DNA of 64,000 nt from Commensalibacter melissae (GCF_009734185.1 NZ_CP046393.1:674501-738500), one strand, 5' to 3'. Shown: positions 7,693-17,730, counted from the stretch's first letter. The notes: generated from the sequence alone by a model not told the origin. Made by a program: numbers and translations.

Positions 7693-9087
7693 ATGCGAAA
7701 ATCTTATGAAACTTCTATGGCTTTTTCAAAATTCGGGATTTATTCAATATCATTATATTTTTTATTGAATTGGGTTTCAGCCGCGAAAGCCAATGATGAT
7801 TCTTTATTCCAAACAAATCAAATCACTTATTTGGATCCATATAAAAATATAATTTATGACATGGGTGATTTTAAAATCAGCTTTCCCAAAGGTAAATTTT
7901 TATTAAAATCAATAGATAATCATTTCAGTCTATCAATTGGAACGTCCATTCAATATGATATTGGTGGTTTCATAGGATCCGATAAAAAACATAATCAACC
8001 CGATATGGGTGGGTCACAGGCTGTATTGAGGCGTGCAAGATTTATCATAACAATTACCTATGATAACTTTAAAATTATTGTTGCACCTGATGTTGGACGT
8101 GGTGCATTGGTTAATGATTCATTTCATGAGATTAATCTTAATTATACCGGGTTTCATCATACAGATTTATCCATTGGTTTGATACAACCATCAGTCACTT
8201 TGCTGGGATCTGAAACATCTGCAGGATTTACCCTGGTAGAACGCCCCATGATCATTGATCTTGTAAGAAATATAGCTGGTGCGAATGCCAGAATAGGATT
8301 TACAGCCTCTCATTGGGGAAAAAATTATTATATTGGCGCTTCAGTTACCGGACAGCGTTTTGGTAAATTTTATCAGGATTTTCAAAAGAATCAAAAAGGG
8401 GGAATTATTCGTGCTGTCATCCATCCAATAGGATCTCAAAATTATGATTTGCATATGGGAGTGAGTGGAACGGTCGCATTTCATGGAGATAATCGGAGAT
8501 ATTCCATGAATGCACTGCCAGAGGCCTTTATCTGGCCGGGGCGTCCCTATATTCGTACCGGAAAAATTAACGGGGTAAACAATGTTTGGGCAATAGGTCC
8601 TGAATTCGCCTTTAGATTCAACCGTTTTATTATTCAGTCAGAATATTACTCAATTGATTTGCAAAGAAATTCGGAAAATAATTCACGCCGATCAAATTTA
8701 AAGTTTGCTGGATGGTATGTCAGTACAAATTATGTCTTGTTCGGTCAACCAAGACAATATTTTTCCGAACGTGCCTATTTTTCCGCACCAAAAAATGCGC
8801 TTTTTAATCCAGTGGTAGGGGATTGGGGAGCACTGGAATGGACAGCACGCTGGAGCACCATGAATTTAAACAGCCATCGATACGATTGGGATAACGGCAA
8901 ACCAAAAAATATACATGGTGGAAAACAGCACGTTATCGCAACAGGTTTCAATTGGTATCCAGCTGATCAGATGCGATTTTCGCTTGAATATAATTATGTT
9001 TTTGCCACTCGTTCAAGAAATAATTATTATAATAGTGCTGGTCGTAAAAGTAATATTCTCATTTCTCGTATCGAATTTAATTTTTAG
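7693..9087 (+). CDS. OprO/OprP-family outer-membrane porin, copy 2
   Basis: A 464-residue paralogue of the neighbouring porins with the same barrel landmarks: RRARF, LIQPSVTLLGSETSAGF, ERPMIIDLVRN, GDWGALEWTARWSTMNLN, GGKQHVIATGFNWYP and a terminal Phe. The signal peptide ends near VSAAKA-NDD. It lacks the Cys-x6-CTMWNAD segment found in copies 1 and 3 and begins its barrel directly at DPYKNIIYDMG. It looks closer to copy 3 than to copy 1, for example in YVLFGQPR and ATRSRNNYYNS. It sits 209 bases after copy 1, so it may have its own promoter. Confidence 0.88.
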   Translation: MRKSYETSMAFSKFGIYSISLYFLLNWVSAAKANDDSLFQTNQITYLDPYKNIIYDMGDFKISFPKGKFLLKSIDNHFSLSIGTSIQYDIGGFIGSDKKHNQPDMGGSQAVLRRARFIITITYDNFKIIVAPDVGRGALVNDSFHEINLNYTGFHHTDLSIGLIQPSVTLLGSETSAGFTLVERPMIIDLVRNIAGANARIGFTASHWGKNYYIGASVTGQRFGKFYQDFQKNQKGGIIRAVIHPIGSQNYDLHMGVSGTVAFHGDNRRYSMNALPEAFIWPGRPYIRTGKINGVNNVWAIGPEFAFRFNRFIIQSEYYSIDLQRNSENNSRRSNLKFAGWYVSTNYVLFGQPRQYFSERAYFSAPKNALFNPVVGDWGALEWTARWSTMNLNSHRYDWDNGKPKNIHGGKQHVIATGFNWYPADQMRFSLEYNYVFATRSRNNYYNSAGRKSNILISRIEFNF

Positions 9088-9205
9088 AAATTTAATTCTC
9101 CCAAGGGCTTGATTTTTAGAGGTAAGGCTTTAAGCTGTTTTTGAGAATATACAAATTTAAAAGGATTTGAATGATTATTCATTACTGAAATGAGACAAAA
9201 TTTAT

Positions 9206-9224
9206 AAACAGAACTGCTCTGTTT
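9206..9224 (+). other. Small hairpin before third porin gene
   Basis: AAACAGA (9206-9212) and TCTGTTT (9218-9224) can pair around a 5-base loop, 44 bases before the copy 3 start. The following bases are only moderately T-rich, so it may be a weak terminator for copy 2 or a leader structure. Confidence 0.3.
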
Positions 9225-9267
9225 AATCTTTCTTCAGTTTAAAGCTGTTAATACAGTAGGATCCTTC

Positions 9268-10770
9268 ATGATTCAAAAAAATCGAATAAATAGTGTAGAG
9301 GCCTTATATAGGAATATAAGACCTATTTTGTCATGTTCATTTAATATTATTGTTTTAAAAGCTACTATTTCTTTTGCCTATGCCCAAACAGAACGTGTTT
9401 CTAATTCATTGATTTCTGCGTTGCCTAATTCCAGGAACAAACAATCCATCTACCTATGTTTGGATCATAAACAGGATTGTACAATGTGGAATGCTGACAA
9501 AATTCGAAACATTGATATTTATAGGGATATTTCTTATCAAATAGGTCATTTCAATTTGAATTTTCCCAAGGGACGTCCAACTCTGGTCTCCAGTGATCGT
9601 CGATTCAGTATCTCTCTTGGGGCAAGTATACAGTTTGATATTGGTGGGATTATAGGTCCGGATAATAAACGCAATGGATCCAGAATGGATGGTTCACAGG
9701 CATTTTTGCGTAGGGGGCGATTTAATGTTGCTATCCGCTATGATGATTTCATCATTAACATAACACCGGATGCAGGGCGCCCAGCATTGGTTAATAATTC
9801 CATTTATGAGGCCTATTTAAAATATGTCGGATTTGAAAACACCATTATCGCTATCGGTCTGTTACAACCTCCCATAACTATGCTGGATACTGAAAGCTCA
9901 AATGGATTTATTCTGGTTGAACGTCCAATGATTGTTGATCTGGTTAGAAATTTAACAGGATCAGATGCCCGTCTTGCCTTGATGATGACTCACTGGAATA
10001 AACGGTATTATCTTAGCGCTTCAGTTACCGGGCAAAGGTTGGGAGGAACCTATCAGGATTTTCAAAGAAATGAACTTGGCGGTATTGTAAGAGCGGCGGT
10101 AAGACCTTTAGCTATCAATCATTATGATATGCATTTGGGTTTATCAACAACTTTTGTGACACATGGTGATAGCCGAAAATATTCATTAAGTACGGGACAG
10201 GAGGGGCAAGTTTGGTTGGGCCGTCCTTATTTGCGAACAGGAACTGTTCAGGGTGTAAATAATATATGGGCAATAGGACCTGAATTTGCGGTAAGATTGA
10301 ATCGTTTTCTGATACAGTCTGAATATTACTCCATGTTTTTGCAACGGGTTGCGGAAAAGTCAGGCAATAGGCCCAATTTGCATTTTTCTGGCTGGTATAT
10401 TAGCGTCAATTATGTCCTGTTTGGACAACCAAGATCCTATGATGAAAGTAAAGCTGTTTTCACTCCCCCTGTCGGGAGCTTTTTCAATCCTGTCGCGGGA
10501 GAGTGGGGAGCTTTGGAATGGTCAATCCGATGGAGTAACATGAACCTTAATCATTATAAATATCGTATGAATGAAAACGGTCATTATCTTGGGGTTCAAG
10601 GAGGAAAACAAAATATATTTGCAACAGGGTTGAATTGGTATCCCTCGTCACATATGCGGATATCACTTGATTATAATCATGTAATGGCGACACGGTCTAG
10701 AAACAATTACTATAATTCAACTGGACGCACAAGTAATCTGGTTTTGTCCAGGGTACAATTTACATTTTGA
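9268..10770 (+). CDS. OprO/OprP-family outer-membrane porin, copy 3
   Basis: This 500-residue paralogue starts at ATG 9268 and has an unusually long signal region ending near SFAYA-QTER. After a short Ser/Asn-rich spacer comes a Cys-x6-CTMWNAD motif (CLDHKQDCTMWNAD), matching copy 1, then the barrel from DIYRDISYQIG onward with FPKGRPT, RRGRFNV, LLQPPITMLDTESSNGF, ERPMIVDLVRN, GEWGALEWSIRWSNMNLN, GGKQNIFATGLNWYP and terminal Phe. Its stop is 4 bases from the convergent smc stop. A general anion or phosphate channel is the family-based guess; the true solute is unknown. Confidence 0.88.
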   Translation: MIQKNRINSVEALYRNIRPILSCSFNIIVLKATISFAYAQTERVSNSLISALPNSRNKQSIYLCLDHKQDCTMWNADKIRNIDIYRDISYQIGHFNLNFPKGRPTLVSSDRRFSISLGASIQFDIGGIIGPDNKRNGSRMDGSQAFLRRGRFNVAIRYDDFIINITPDAGRPALVNNSIYEAYLKYVGFENTIIAIGLLQPPITMLDTESSNGFILVERPMIVDLVRNLTGSDARLALMMTHWNKRYYLSASVTGQRLGGTYQDFQRNELGGIVRAAVRPLAINHYDMHLGLSTTFVTHGDSRKYSLSTGQEGQVWLGRPYLRTGTVQGVNNIWAIGPEFAVRLNRFLIQSEYYSMFLQRVAEKSGNRPNLHFSGWYISVNYVLFGQPRSYDESKAVFTPPVGSFFNPVAGEWGALEWSIRWSNMNLNHYKYRMNENGHYLGVQGGKQNIFATGLNWYPSSHMRISLDYNHVMATRSRNNYYNSTGRTSNLVLSRVQFTF

Positions 10771-10774
10771 CAAA

Positions 10775-13700
10775 CTAATAAAGTTCCAGTTGTTCATGTT
10801 GTTTATTTTGTTGAATTTTAACAGCATCTTCAAGATCAATTGAAATCAGTTGGCTTATGCCGCGTTCCTGCATCGTGACACCATAGAGGCGTTGCATGTG
10901 ACTCATGGTAAGTTGATGATGGGTTACAACTAAAAAACGTGTCCCTGCATGTGACATGTCAGACAACAATCTACAGAAACGTTCAACATTGGGATCATCT
11001 AGAGGGGCATCAACTTCATCAAGAATACAAATTGGAACAGGATTACATCGGCTGACAGCAAATACAAGCGATAAGGTTGTCAACGCTTGCTCACCACCAG
11101 AAAGTAAAGAAAGCGTTGAAAGATTTTTTCCTGGAGGTTGAGCATAAATTTCCAAACCGGATTGTAATGGATCTTCATGAGGTAAAAGCTTAAGATAAGC
11201 TTGTCCGCCATTAAACATACGGGTAAATAATTCCTGAAAATGATGATCCACTTCCTTAAAAATAGCGTTTAATTTGCTTCTTCCCTGTTTATTAAGTTTA
11301 TAGATAGATTCACGTAACTGTTGGATTGCTGTGGTTAATTCATTGAATTCGTTTTCAAGATGGTTAAGTTCTGTCAGTTTTTCCTGATATTCGAGGTCTG
11401 CCCGCAAATTGACAGCTCCAAGTGCTTCCCGCTGTGCCTTCAATGATGCAATTGAATTTTTTAATTTTTTTTCTGCCTGATCATCCAGATCATGATCATT
11501 TCTCTCGTTTGACAGGTTTTTGATTTCGTCGGTAATGTCGCTATCAAGTTGAGCAAATACAATCTCGGCTTGTTCTTTTTTGGTTTCGGCTTTTATAAGT
11601 TGTTCTTGAATTTTATTTTTTTCCAGCTTTATATTTTGTAAATTCTGTTCGGCATTTTTTTTTGCTTGATCATATTCTATATTTCTTTTTTGCAATTCTT
11701 GATAATTTGCAATAGATTGCCGTTCTGCATTTTTAAATTCATTAAGTTTGGATTTTAAGATTTCAGGTAGTTTATCTATATCTTTAAGTTGATTTTCAAG
11801 ATTCAGTATTTTTTTTAGAATTTGCTCTTTTTCGTTTTGTCTTTCCCTGAAATGTTCTTGCCATTTGTCCAATTGCTGAGCAAGGGATTCTTTTTGAATG
11901 TCCAGATTATCTTTTTCTTGAAGAATTAAATGATAGTCAAGCCGTTTTTTTTCTTTTTCTGTTTCATTAATTCCATAGTCCTCTTTCAGTTTTTTTAATT
12001 TATTTTCCATTTCTTCACAATTAATGCGATGATTCAAATTATATTCCGCTTGATGAAAAAGAACGAAAATTTCTTTTAGATCGTTTTCAAGTTTATGACA
12101 TCGTGGAGTCAGGGCATCCAGCCGGCTTTGCTGCTGAATAGTAATTTCCTTAAGAGATTGATAAGAAAATTGAGCCTGATTTAATTCAGTTTCCGTTTTT
12201 AGAAAAAATTCATTTTCATTATCTAACTTTTTGCTAAGCGTATTGATCGTATCTTCAATAACATGAACAGATTGAAATATTTCTTTAGGATTTTCTGCTT
12301 GATTAAGTTGTCTTTCCAAATTATTTAAATTTTTCCTATTTCTATCAATCTCTATTTCAAGATGTGCAAGTTTTTCCTGTAGAGATTCAATCTGGATTTT
12401 GTTTTGTGCATTTTGGTTCAAGCGTTGTTGATATTGTTCCTTGACTAAGGAATATTGATGTTCAAATCTATTAAAATCCTCTTTTTTTTGCTGAACAATC
12501 CGTTCTTTTTCTTGTTCTATAAGTAAATATTGATAAATTTTCTCTTTATCTGGCAAGGGTATCTGAGTCTTTTTATGTGCTTGTTCAAAATATAATTTTT
12601 TTGTTTTAAGTTCGTTTTGAGCCTGTTGGACAGCAGGTTCAATGGCGTTAAATTGAGTCTCGGCCATTCTGGCTTCATTTTGCAAAGCGTAAAAATCCTG
12701 AGTAATTATTTGTGCCCGTTTTTCAATATCCCTATATTCGCTTTTGATTTGCAATAATTTATTTTTAAATTGTATTTGTGTATTTTTTAATTGTTCATAC
12801 AACTTTTCTATCTGTGGTGATTTTTGTAAATGACGTTTTAAATCCTCTTCGATATTTTGCAGAAGGTGTTTTTGAACCAATCGTTGTGCAGATTTGTTTT
12901 GAATGGCATGTGTTTGGTAATAACCATCCCAGCGCCAGATATCTCCTTGTTGAGTAGCCAGCATTTGCCCTGGTAAAAGATAGGGAAAAAGTTTATTCCC
13001 TTCTTCAACTGAATTTACAATTCCAATTTGCTGAAATGCTCTTTGTAAGGGCGGTGGCGGGGAAATAACATCAAACAGGGTTGGCAATGCACCTGTTAAT
13101 GTTGTCTTGATATTACTTAGGGTAACCCAGCCCCGGGATGCATCAAGACCAGTTGGTGCATCAATAGTGTCATCAAAAATTGCAGCTATAGTTTTTATCC
13201 ATTTTTGAGGTATTGATAAAGGATCAAGAACGGCTGGTAATTCAGTATTGATGTTTTCTTCTGATGTTTGTTTAAGGATTTGTGCCAATCCTTGCTGTCT
13301 TGCTTCTAAATTACGAATTTCACTTTCATGTTGTTGGACAATGGAAGACTGTTTTTCCAAAGCTTCTGTATTTTTCTTTAGGTCATTTTCTATTTGTTCA
13401 ATTAATTGATGCTGTTTTTTTAATTGTAAATTAATATTTTCATATTGTGTTTGTTTTTCCTGAAGATATTCAGGAGCAATTAGCTGTTTGGCCAGATATT
13501 CCTGTTGTTTGGTTAAAGTCTCGAATGAATTCTGTGCCTGTTGTAAGTTGGTATGAATTATGTCAAGATTCTTTTTGTTTTGATCATGGATCTGTAATGC
13601 TTGATTATAAGAATTTTCCTGTTCAAGGCGTTTTTTTATGGCTGCTTGATGATGCTCGAGTGCCAAATCAATTTCTTTTTTACTTTTTTCAAGAGTAATT

Positions 13701-15349
13701 TGTGTGTTGATTAACTTTTCCTGAAATTGTTGTTGTTCTTCTGTTGTTAAAGACTGACTTTGCAGTTGAGTGATTTGATTTATAGTATTTTGATAATCAT
13801 CATTTAATCGCTTTTTTTGTGATTTGATTTGTCTTATTGTCTGATTGAGATCATTATAATTTTTTTCTAACTGTTGGGCATGATAAGTTTGTTTTTCCTT
13901 TTCAAATTCCTTGGACTGAATGGTTTTCTGAAGAATTTGTCGGTTTGCTTCAATCTCCTCTAGTTTTTTTTCGAGAATATTTAGTTGCTCTCGTTTTTTT
14001 TGCAGTTTTTCAGCTGAAGGAAGTTTTTCAAGACAACTTTTTTGTTCGGATAAAAGCTGTTCATATTCGGATTGAAATTTGGTTTTTTCATCATTCACCT
14101 GATTAAAATATTGCGTTATCTCATGATTTTTATTTATAGATGCAGACAGTTTTTTTTCATCTTCATGGATTAAATCAAGCAGGATAGCACTTTTTTCTTT
14201 TAGGGTTTTAACCTCCTGTTCAATCTGGAGAATTTTTGTTGGATGATGGTCAAGTTTTTCATTAATTGTGTTGATTTTGATTAGAATATTTTCCTGATCG
14301 GATTGATTATTTTCAAGATGAGACTGTATGTCTATCAATTGGGTTTTGTTTTCTCTCAGCCGGTCATTCAATTGTTTTATTTCTTGTGTTTTCTGATTTA
14401 ATTCATTTTCAAGTTCAGAAATCTGCTGGCGCTGATGATCACAATGAACGCGCGTCTGAATTTCCTGTTGATGCAGGGTAGCAGATTCTTTTTCCATAGC
14501 TTTCAGATTGTTGTGCAAATCCAGAATACAATTTTCTTTTTCCCTAATTCTACTTAGAATAATTGAAATTTGCATTTTAAGATCAAGAAGCTGTTTTTGC
14601 GCTCGTTGGTAATAAAGTATCTGCAAATTGGTTTCTTTATCGCGTACAGCTGTAGATATCTCACGGTATCTAGTGGCTTGTACAGATTGTTCTTTAAGTG
14701 TTTGGGTTTGATTTGTCAGCTGCTCTTTCAGGTCATTTAATCTGTCTAGATTTTCTTCAGTTGCTTTTAATTTCAGCTCTGCCTCTCGTCGACGGTTATA
14801 TAACCCAGATATCCCTGCAGCTTCTTCTAGAACCTGTCTTCTTTCCTCTGGTGAGGCGGAAATAAGTTGTGCTATGCGATTTTGACTTATAATTGCTGTT
14901 GAACGTGGACCTGATCCAAGATCAGCAAATAGGGTTTGAATGTCCCTGGCGCGTTGTATTTTTCCATTAAGGCGATATTGACTGCCTCCTTCCCGTTCAA
15001 TTTGGCGGGAAATCTCAATTTGATTTTGGTTATGAAAACAGTTTGGAATAACCTCATCAAACCCGTTTTCGGTTTGGTTTTTAATATTTTCAAGAGTTAT
15101 TGCAACTTCGCCAATGTTAAAGGCTGCACGTCGTGCAGTTCCTGCAAATATGACATCATCCATTCCTGTACCCCGCAGGGAACGGGCGGAACTTTCCCCC
15201 ATAACCCAGCGAATAGCCTCTACAATATTTGATTTACCACATCCATTGGGACCAACTATACCAGTTAATCCAGGTAAAATATCAAGTGAAGTCGTATTTG
15301 CGAAACTTTTAAAACCAGAAATTTTTAAATGGGTAAAATATATTGACAT
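10775..15349 (-). CDS. smc: Chromosome segregation protein SMC, long form
   Basis: The 1524-residue protein has the N-terminal ATPase half with Walker A GPNGCGKS (residues 33-40), a long coiled coil, a hinge domain at roughly residues 700-830, a second coiled coil, and the C-terminal half with signature LSLLSGGEQAL (about 1415) and Walker B ICILDEVDAPLDD. SMC dimers with ScpAB organise and separate chromosomes. Typical bacterial SMC is about 1150-1200 residues, so each arm is about 150-200 residues longer here; lengths near 1500 are, as far as I recall, usual in Acetobacteraceae. It follows the dsbA-like gene by 21 bases, suggesting co-transcription. Confidence 0.97.
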   Translation of the reverse strand: MSIYFTHLKISGFKSFANTTSLDILPGLTGIVGPNGCGKSNIVEAIRWVMGESSARSLRGTGMDDVIFAGTARRAAFNIGEVAITLENIKNQTENGFDEVIPNCFHNQNQIEISRQIEREGGSQYRLNGKIQRARDIQTLFADLGSGPRSTAIISQNRIAQLISASPEERRQVLEEAAGISGLYNRRREAELKLKATEENLDRLNDLKEQLTNQTQTLKEQSVQATRYREISTAVRDKETNLQILYYQRAQKQLLDLKMQISIILSRIREKENCILDLHNNLKAMEKESATLHQQEIQTRVHCDHQRQQISELENELNQKTQEIKQLNDRLRENKTQLIDIQSHLENNQSDQENILIKINTINEKLDHHPTKILQIEQEVKTLKEKSAILLDLIHEDEKKLSASINKNHEITQYFNQVNDEKTKFQSEYEQLLSEQKSCLEKLPSAEKLQKKREQLNILEKKLEEIEANRQILQKTIQSKEFEKEKQTYHAQQLEKNYNDLNQTIRQIKSQKKRLNDDYQNTINQITQLQSQSLTTEEQQQFQEKLINTQITLEKSKKEIDLALEHHQAAIKKRLEQENSYNQALQIHDQNKKNLDIIHTNLQQAQNSFETLTKQQEYLAKQLIAPEYLQEKQTQYENINLQLKKQHQLIEQIENDLKKNTEALEKQSSIVQQHESEIRNLEARQQGLAQILKQTSEENINTELPAVLDPLSIPQKWIKTIAAIFDDTIDAPTGLDASRGWVTLSNIKTTLTGALPTLFDVISPPPPLQRAFQQIGIVNSVEEGNKLFPYLLPGQMLATQQGDIWRWDGYYQTHAIQNKSAQRLVQKHLLQNIEEDLKRHLQKSPQIEKLYEQLKNTQIQFKNKLLQIKSEYRDIEKRAQIITQDFYALQNEARMAETQFNAIEPAVQQAQNELKTKKLYFEQAHKKTQIPLPDKEKIYQYLLIEQEKERIVQQKKEDFNRFEHQYSLVKEQYQQRLNQNAQNKIQIESLQEKLAHLEIEIDRNRKNLNNLERQLNQAENPKEIFQSVHVIEDTINTLSKKLDNENEFFLKTETELNQAQFSYQSLKEITIQQQSRLDALTPRCHKLENDLKEIFVLFHQAEYNLNHRINCEEMENKLKKLKEDYGINETEKEKKRLDYHLILQEKDNLDIQKESLAQQLDKWQEHFRERQNEKEQILKKILNLENQLKDIDKLPEILKSKLNEFKNAERQSIANYQELQKRNIEYDQAKKNAEQNLQNIKLEKNKIQEQLIKAETKKEQAEIVFAQLDSDITDEIKNLSNERNDHDLDDQAEKKLKNSIASLKAQREALGAVNLRADLEYQEKLTELNHLENEFNELTTAIQQLRESIYKLNKQGRSKLNAIFKEVDHHFQELFTRMFNGGQAYLKLLPHEDPLQSGLEIYAQPPGKNLSTLSLLSGGEQALTTLSLVFAVSRCNPVPICILDEVDAPLDDPNVERFCRLLSDMSHAGTRFLVVTHHQLTMSHMQRLYGVTMQERGISQLISIDLEDAVKIQQNKQHEQLELY

Positions 15350-15370
15350 ATAAGTTTGTTGGTAATGAAA

Positions 15371-16003
15371 TTATGAAGGTACAGTTCTTGTCAACGCATC
15401 ATTAACTTCCTGATCAAATTTATCAAGCGTTAATTCACCGACAACCTTTTTACCGTTGAAGATAAAGGTTGGTGTACTGTCTATTTTGAAATGTTTTTCA
15501 GCGTAATTGCTTTCTTCCAATATTATTTTTTGAATTGCATCATCATGAGTTACCTGCTGAAAACGCTCTTTGGACATACCAGCCAAAATCGAATATTTTT
15601 GCAATTCTTGCAAGGGATCAGCATTTTCATTGAAAGCCCATTGATCAAGATTACTCAGGAGGGCTGTAATAAACGGTTTATATTGATCTACTGGTAGGGA
15701 GCGTGCCACAATCGCGGCTTTTAGAGCTACTTTATCTAGGGGAAAATCTTTAAAAATGTAGAAAACTTTTCCAGTATCAATATATTTTTTTTGTATTTGA
15801 GGAAGTATATCATGTGCAAAACGTCCACAATGCACACAGGTTAGCGAAAACCATTCTTCAACATGAACTTTTGCATTGGAATTCCCGAGTGTACGAGGAG
15901 TTGAAAATTTTTTAGGTATTTCCGCATGAGTGGGAATTTTGGTCGCCATAATAGTCAAAACAGGCAAAACTGAGGCTAGTAAGGAGCGTCGTGTTATGGA
16001 CAT
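15371..16003 (-). CDS. DsbA-family thiol:disulfide oxidoreductase
   Basis: The 210-residue protein has a thioredoxin-like domain with active site CVHC (Cys56-Cys59) and the cis-proline region STPTF. Helical insertion between them matches DsbA/DsbG-type proteins (Thioredoxin_4). The N-terminus SITRRSLLASVLP has a twin-arginine signature followed by a short hydrophobic stretch and a THA cleavage region, so export may use Tat. It likely introduces or isomerises disulfide bonds in the periplasm. The gene lies directly upstream of smc, an association common in Alphaproteobacteria. No DsbB is nearby. Confidence 0.92.
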   Translation of the reverse strand: MSITRRSLLASVLPVLTIMATKIPTHAEIPKKFSTPRTLGNSNAKVHVEEWFSLTCVHCGRFAHDILPQIQKKYIDTGKVFYIFKDFPLDKVALKAAIVARSLPVDQYKPFITALLSNLDQWAFNENADPLQELQKYSILAGMSKERFQQVTHDDAIQKIILEESNYAEKHFKIDSTPTFIFNGKKVVGELTLDKFDQEVNDALTRTVPS

Positions 16004-16156
16004 GATATTATTTCCAGTAAAATAAGTTTAAGTATGAGAGAAATTACAATTTAGATAATAATCCAAAGGATTGGTAAAATTATTAATTATTTCTCATTTA
16101 TAATTTTTATAACAAAGAAAAACCATACAGTTCTGGAAAGCAAGTTAAAAAAATTC

Positions 16157-16501
16157 TCAACCACTACGAAATATAAAGTATACAGCACCCATAACGCATA
16201 AACCGGCCCATAAATAATCAAGCTTAAAAGACTGATGCATGAAAAATATGCTGAAAGGGATAAATACGGAAAGAGTTATTGCTTCCTGCATGATCTTTAA
16301 CTCACCAAGAGATAGTTTTGTAAACCCAATCCTGTTGGCAGGAACCTGGATAAGATATTCTCCAAGAGCGATGCCCCAGCTGATTAATGCAGCTATATAC
16401 CAGGGTTTGCCGGATAATGTTTTTAAATGACCATACCATGCATAGGTCATGAACAAATTTGAGCAGACAAGCATCAATGCTGTAATAAGCCAAACAGGCA
16501 T
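16157..16501 (-). CDS. DMT-like small membrane protein (DUF486)
   Basis: The 114-residue protein is almost wholly hydrophobic with four predicted helices and the internal segments YAWYGHLK, WGIALGEYLIQVPANRIG and LKIMQEAITLSVF typical of DUF486 members, relatives of half-size drug/metabolite transporters. Function in this family is not established. It precedes the dsbA-like gene on the same strand with a gap of about 150 bases, so co-transcription is possible but unproven. Confidence 0.85.
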   Translation of the reverse strand: MPVWLITALMLVCSNLFMTYAWYGHLKTLSGKPWYIAALISWGIALGEYLIQVPANRIGFTKLSLGELKIMQEAITLSVFIPFSIFFMHQSFKLDYLWAGLCVMGAVYFIFRSG

Positions 16502-16697
16502 ATATTTTCCTTATGTTCGTAGGGTTGTTGGTGATATCAATCTTGGAATGATTGAAATGAATAAGATGTAAAGAGTAATATTATTTCCAATATAATTTAT
16601 TTAAAAATGAATTTTTAAATAAATTGGGATTGTTATTTGTGTCTCGATTTCTATTTTTTAAAATATTAATACTGGTTTTTTAATTTGTATTCCCTAA

Positions 16698-16703
16698 TAT
16701 AAT
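16698..16703 (+). promoter_or_regulatory. Possible -10 element for the sugar kinase gene
   Basis: A TATAAT hexamer lies 58 bases before the kinase start in the 260-base divergent gap. No convincing -35 hexamer stands 16-18 bases upstream, so the assignment is tentative. Confidence 0.35.
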
Positions 16704-16761
16704 GTTGGTAACATCTTGGTGATTCATCAAAATATGCAGTATTTTCAAAAAGGAGATTTGG

Positions 16762-17721
16762 ATGATTATTGTTTGTGGTGATGTTTTAATTGACTTCATT
16801 CCCGATAAAACAAAAGATGGTGCAGATTGCTATTGTCCAGCCCCGGGCGGATCTTGTGCAAATATATCTGTTGCAATAGGTCGTCTTGGTGGCGCTGTCG
16901 GATTTATGGGAGGAATTTCCACTGATTTTTGGGGTGAGAAATTGATGGAATTTCTCGAAACATCCAACGTTGATGTAAGATATGTTGCTAGAGGAAACCA
17001 ACAAACAACCCTTGCCTTTGTTGAATTGGGCAATGAAGAACCCGCCTATGCCTTTTATGATGAAAATACTGTATCGAGATTATGGGTCCGTTCACAATCC
17101 CCCGGATTTTCCGACGATGTCAATTTGATCCACATTGGTTCTACTTCTCTGATTGAACCTCCTATTTCTGAATCTTGTGAGCAGATGTTCAGAATGGAAA
17201 AAGGAAAAAGAATTTTATCAATTGATCCAAATTGTCGACCCAGCAATACACATCATCCAGCTGTTTATAGAGCACGTATGGCACGTCTGACAGCCATGGC
17301 GGATATTATTAAATTATCCAAATCTGATCTGGAATTCTTATTGCCTGACACCAGAGTTGATGATGCTGCCAAACATTGGATCAATCAGGGTACCTCCATT
17401 GTTATTATTACACGTGGAAGCAAGGGTGTTCTTTGTTATCTGCCAGGTCATGAAGTCATTGATGTTCCACCTGATTATATTGATGATGTGGTAGATTCAA
17501 TCGGGGCAGGGGATACCTTTATGGCGGCAACCCTGACCTATTTACAAAAAAATGGATTTTTGACACTTGACAAAATTAAGATTATCACGCCTGCTGAAAT
17601 TACCAAAGCCTTAAAATATGCATCGGTTGCTGCGGCAATGATTTGTGAACGGCGTGGAGCCAATCCTCCTTGGGAACAAGAGGTTGATGAACGGATTAAA
17701 AGGAAAGCTATAAAATTATAG
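16762..17721 (+). CDS. PfkB-family carbohydrate kinase, probably fructokinase
   Basis: The 319-residue protein has the ribokinase-fold signatures: an N-terminal glycine-rich sugar-binding region (PGGSCANISVAIGRLGG), and the C-terminal GAGDTF motif (about residues 248-253) whose Asp is the catalytic base. A strong AAGGAG ribosome site sits just before ATG 16762. Sequence type is that of bacterial fructokinases, which make fructose 6-phosphate from fructose and ATP in the cytosol. No sugar transporter or regulator is adjacent, so substrate specificity is inferred from family resemblance only. Confidence 0.88.
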   Translation: MIIVCGDVLIDFIPDKTKDGADCYCPAPGGSCANISVAIGRLGGAVGFMGGISTDFWGEKLMEFLETSNVDVRYVARGNQQTTLAFVELGNEEPAYAFYDENTVSRLWVRSQSPGFSDDVNLIHIGSTSLIEPPISESCEQMFRMEKGKRILSIDPNCRPSNTHHPAVYRARMARLTAMADIIKLSKSDLEFLLPDTRVDDAAKHWINQGTSIVIITRGSKGVLCYLPGHEVIDVPPDYIDDVVDSIGAGDTFMAATLTYLQKNGFLTLDKIKIITPAEITKALKYASVAAAMICERRGANPPWEQEVDERIKRKAIKL

Positions 17722-17730
17722 AGTGATATG

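Noticed and set aside
7484-9267. Possible recombination repeats between porin copies
   Set aside because: Despite protein similarity, I saw no long identical DNA tracts that would mark a recent duplication.
10349-10543. Small plus-strand frame inside porin copy 3
   Set aside because: Out-of-frame shadow of the porin.
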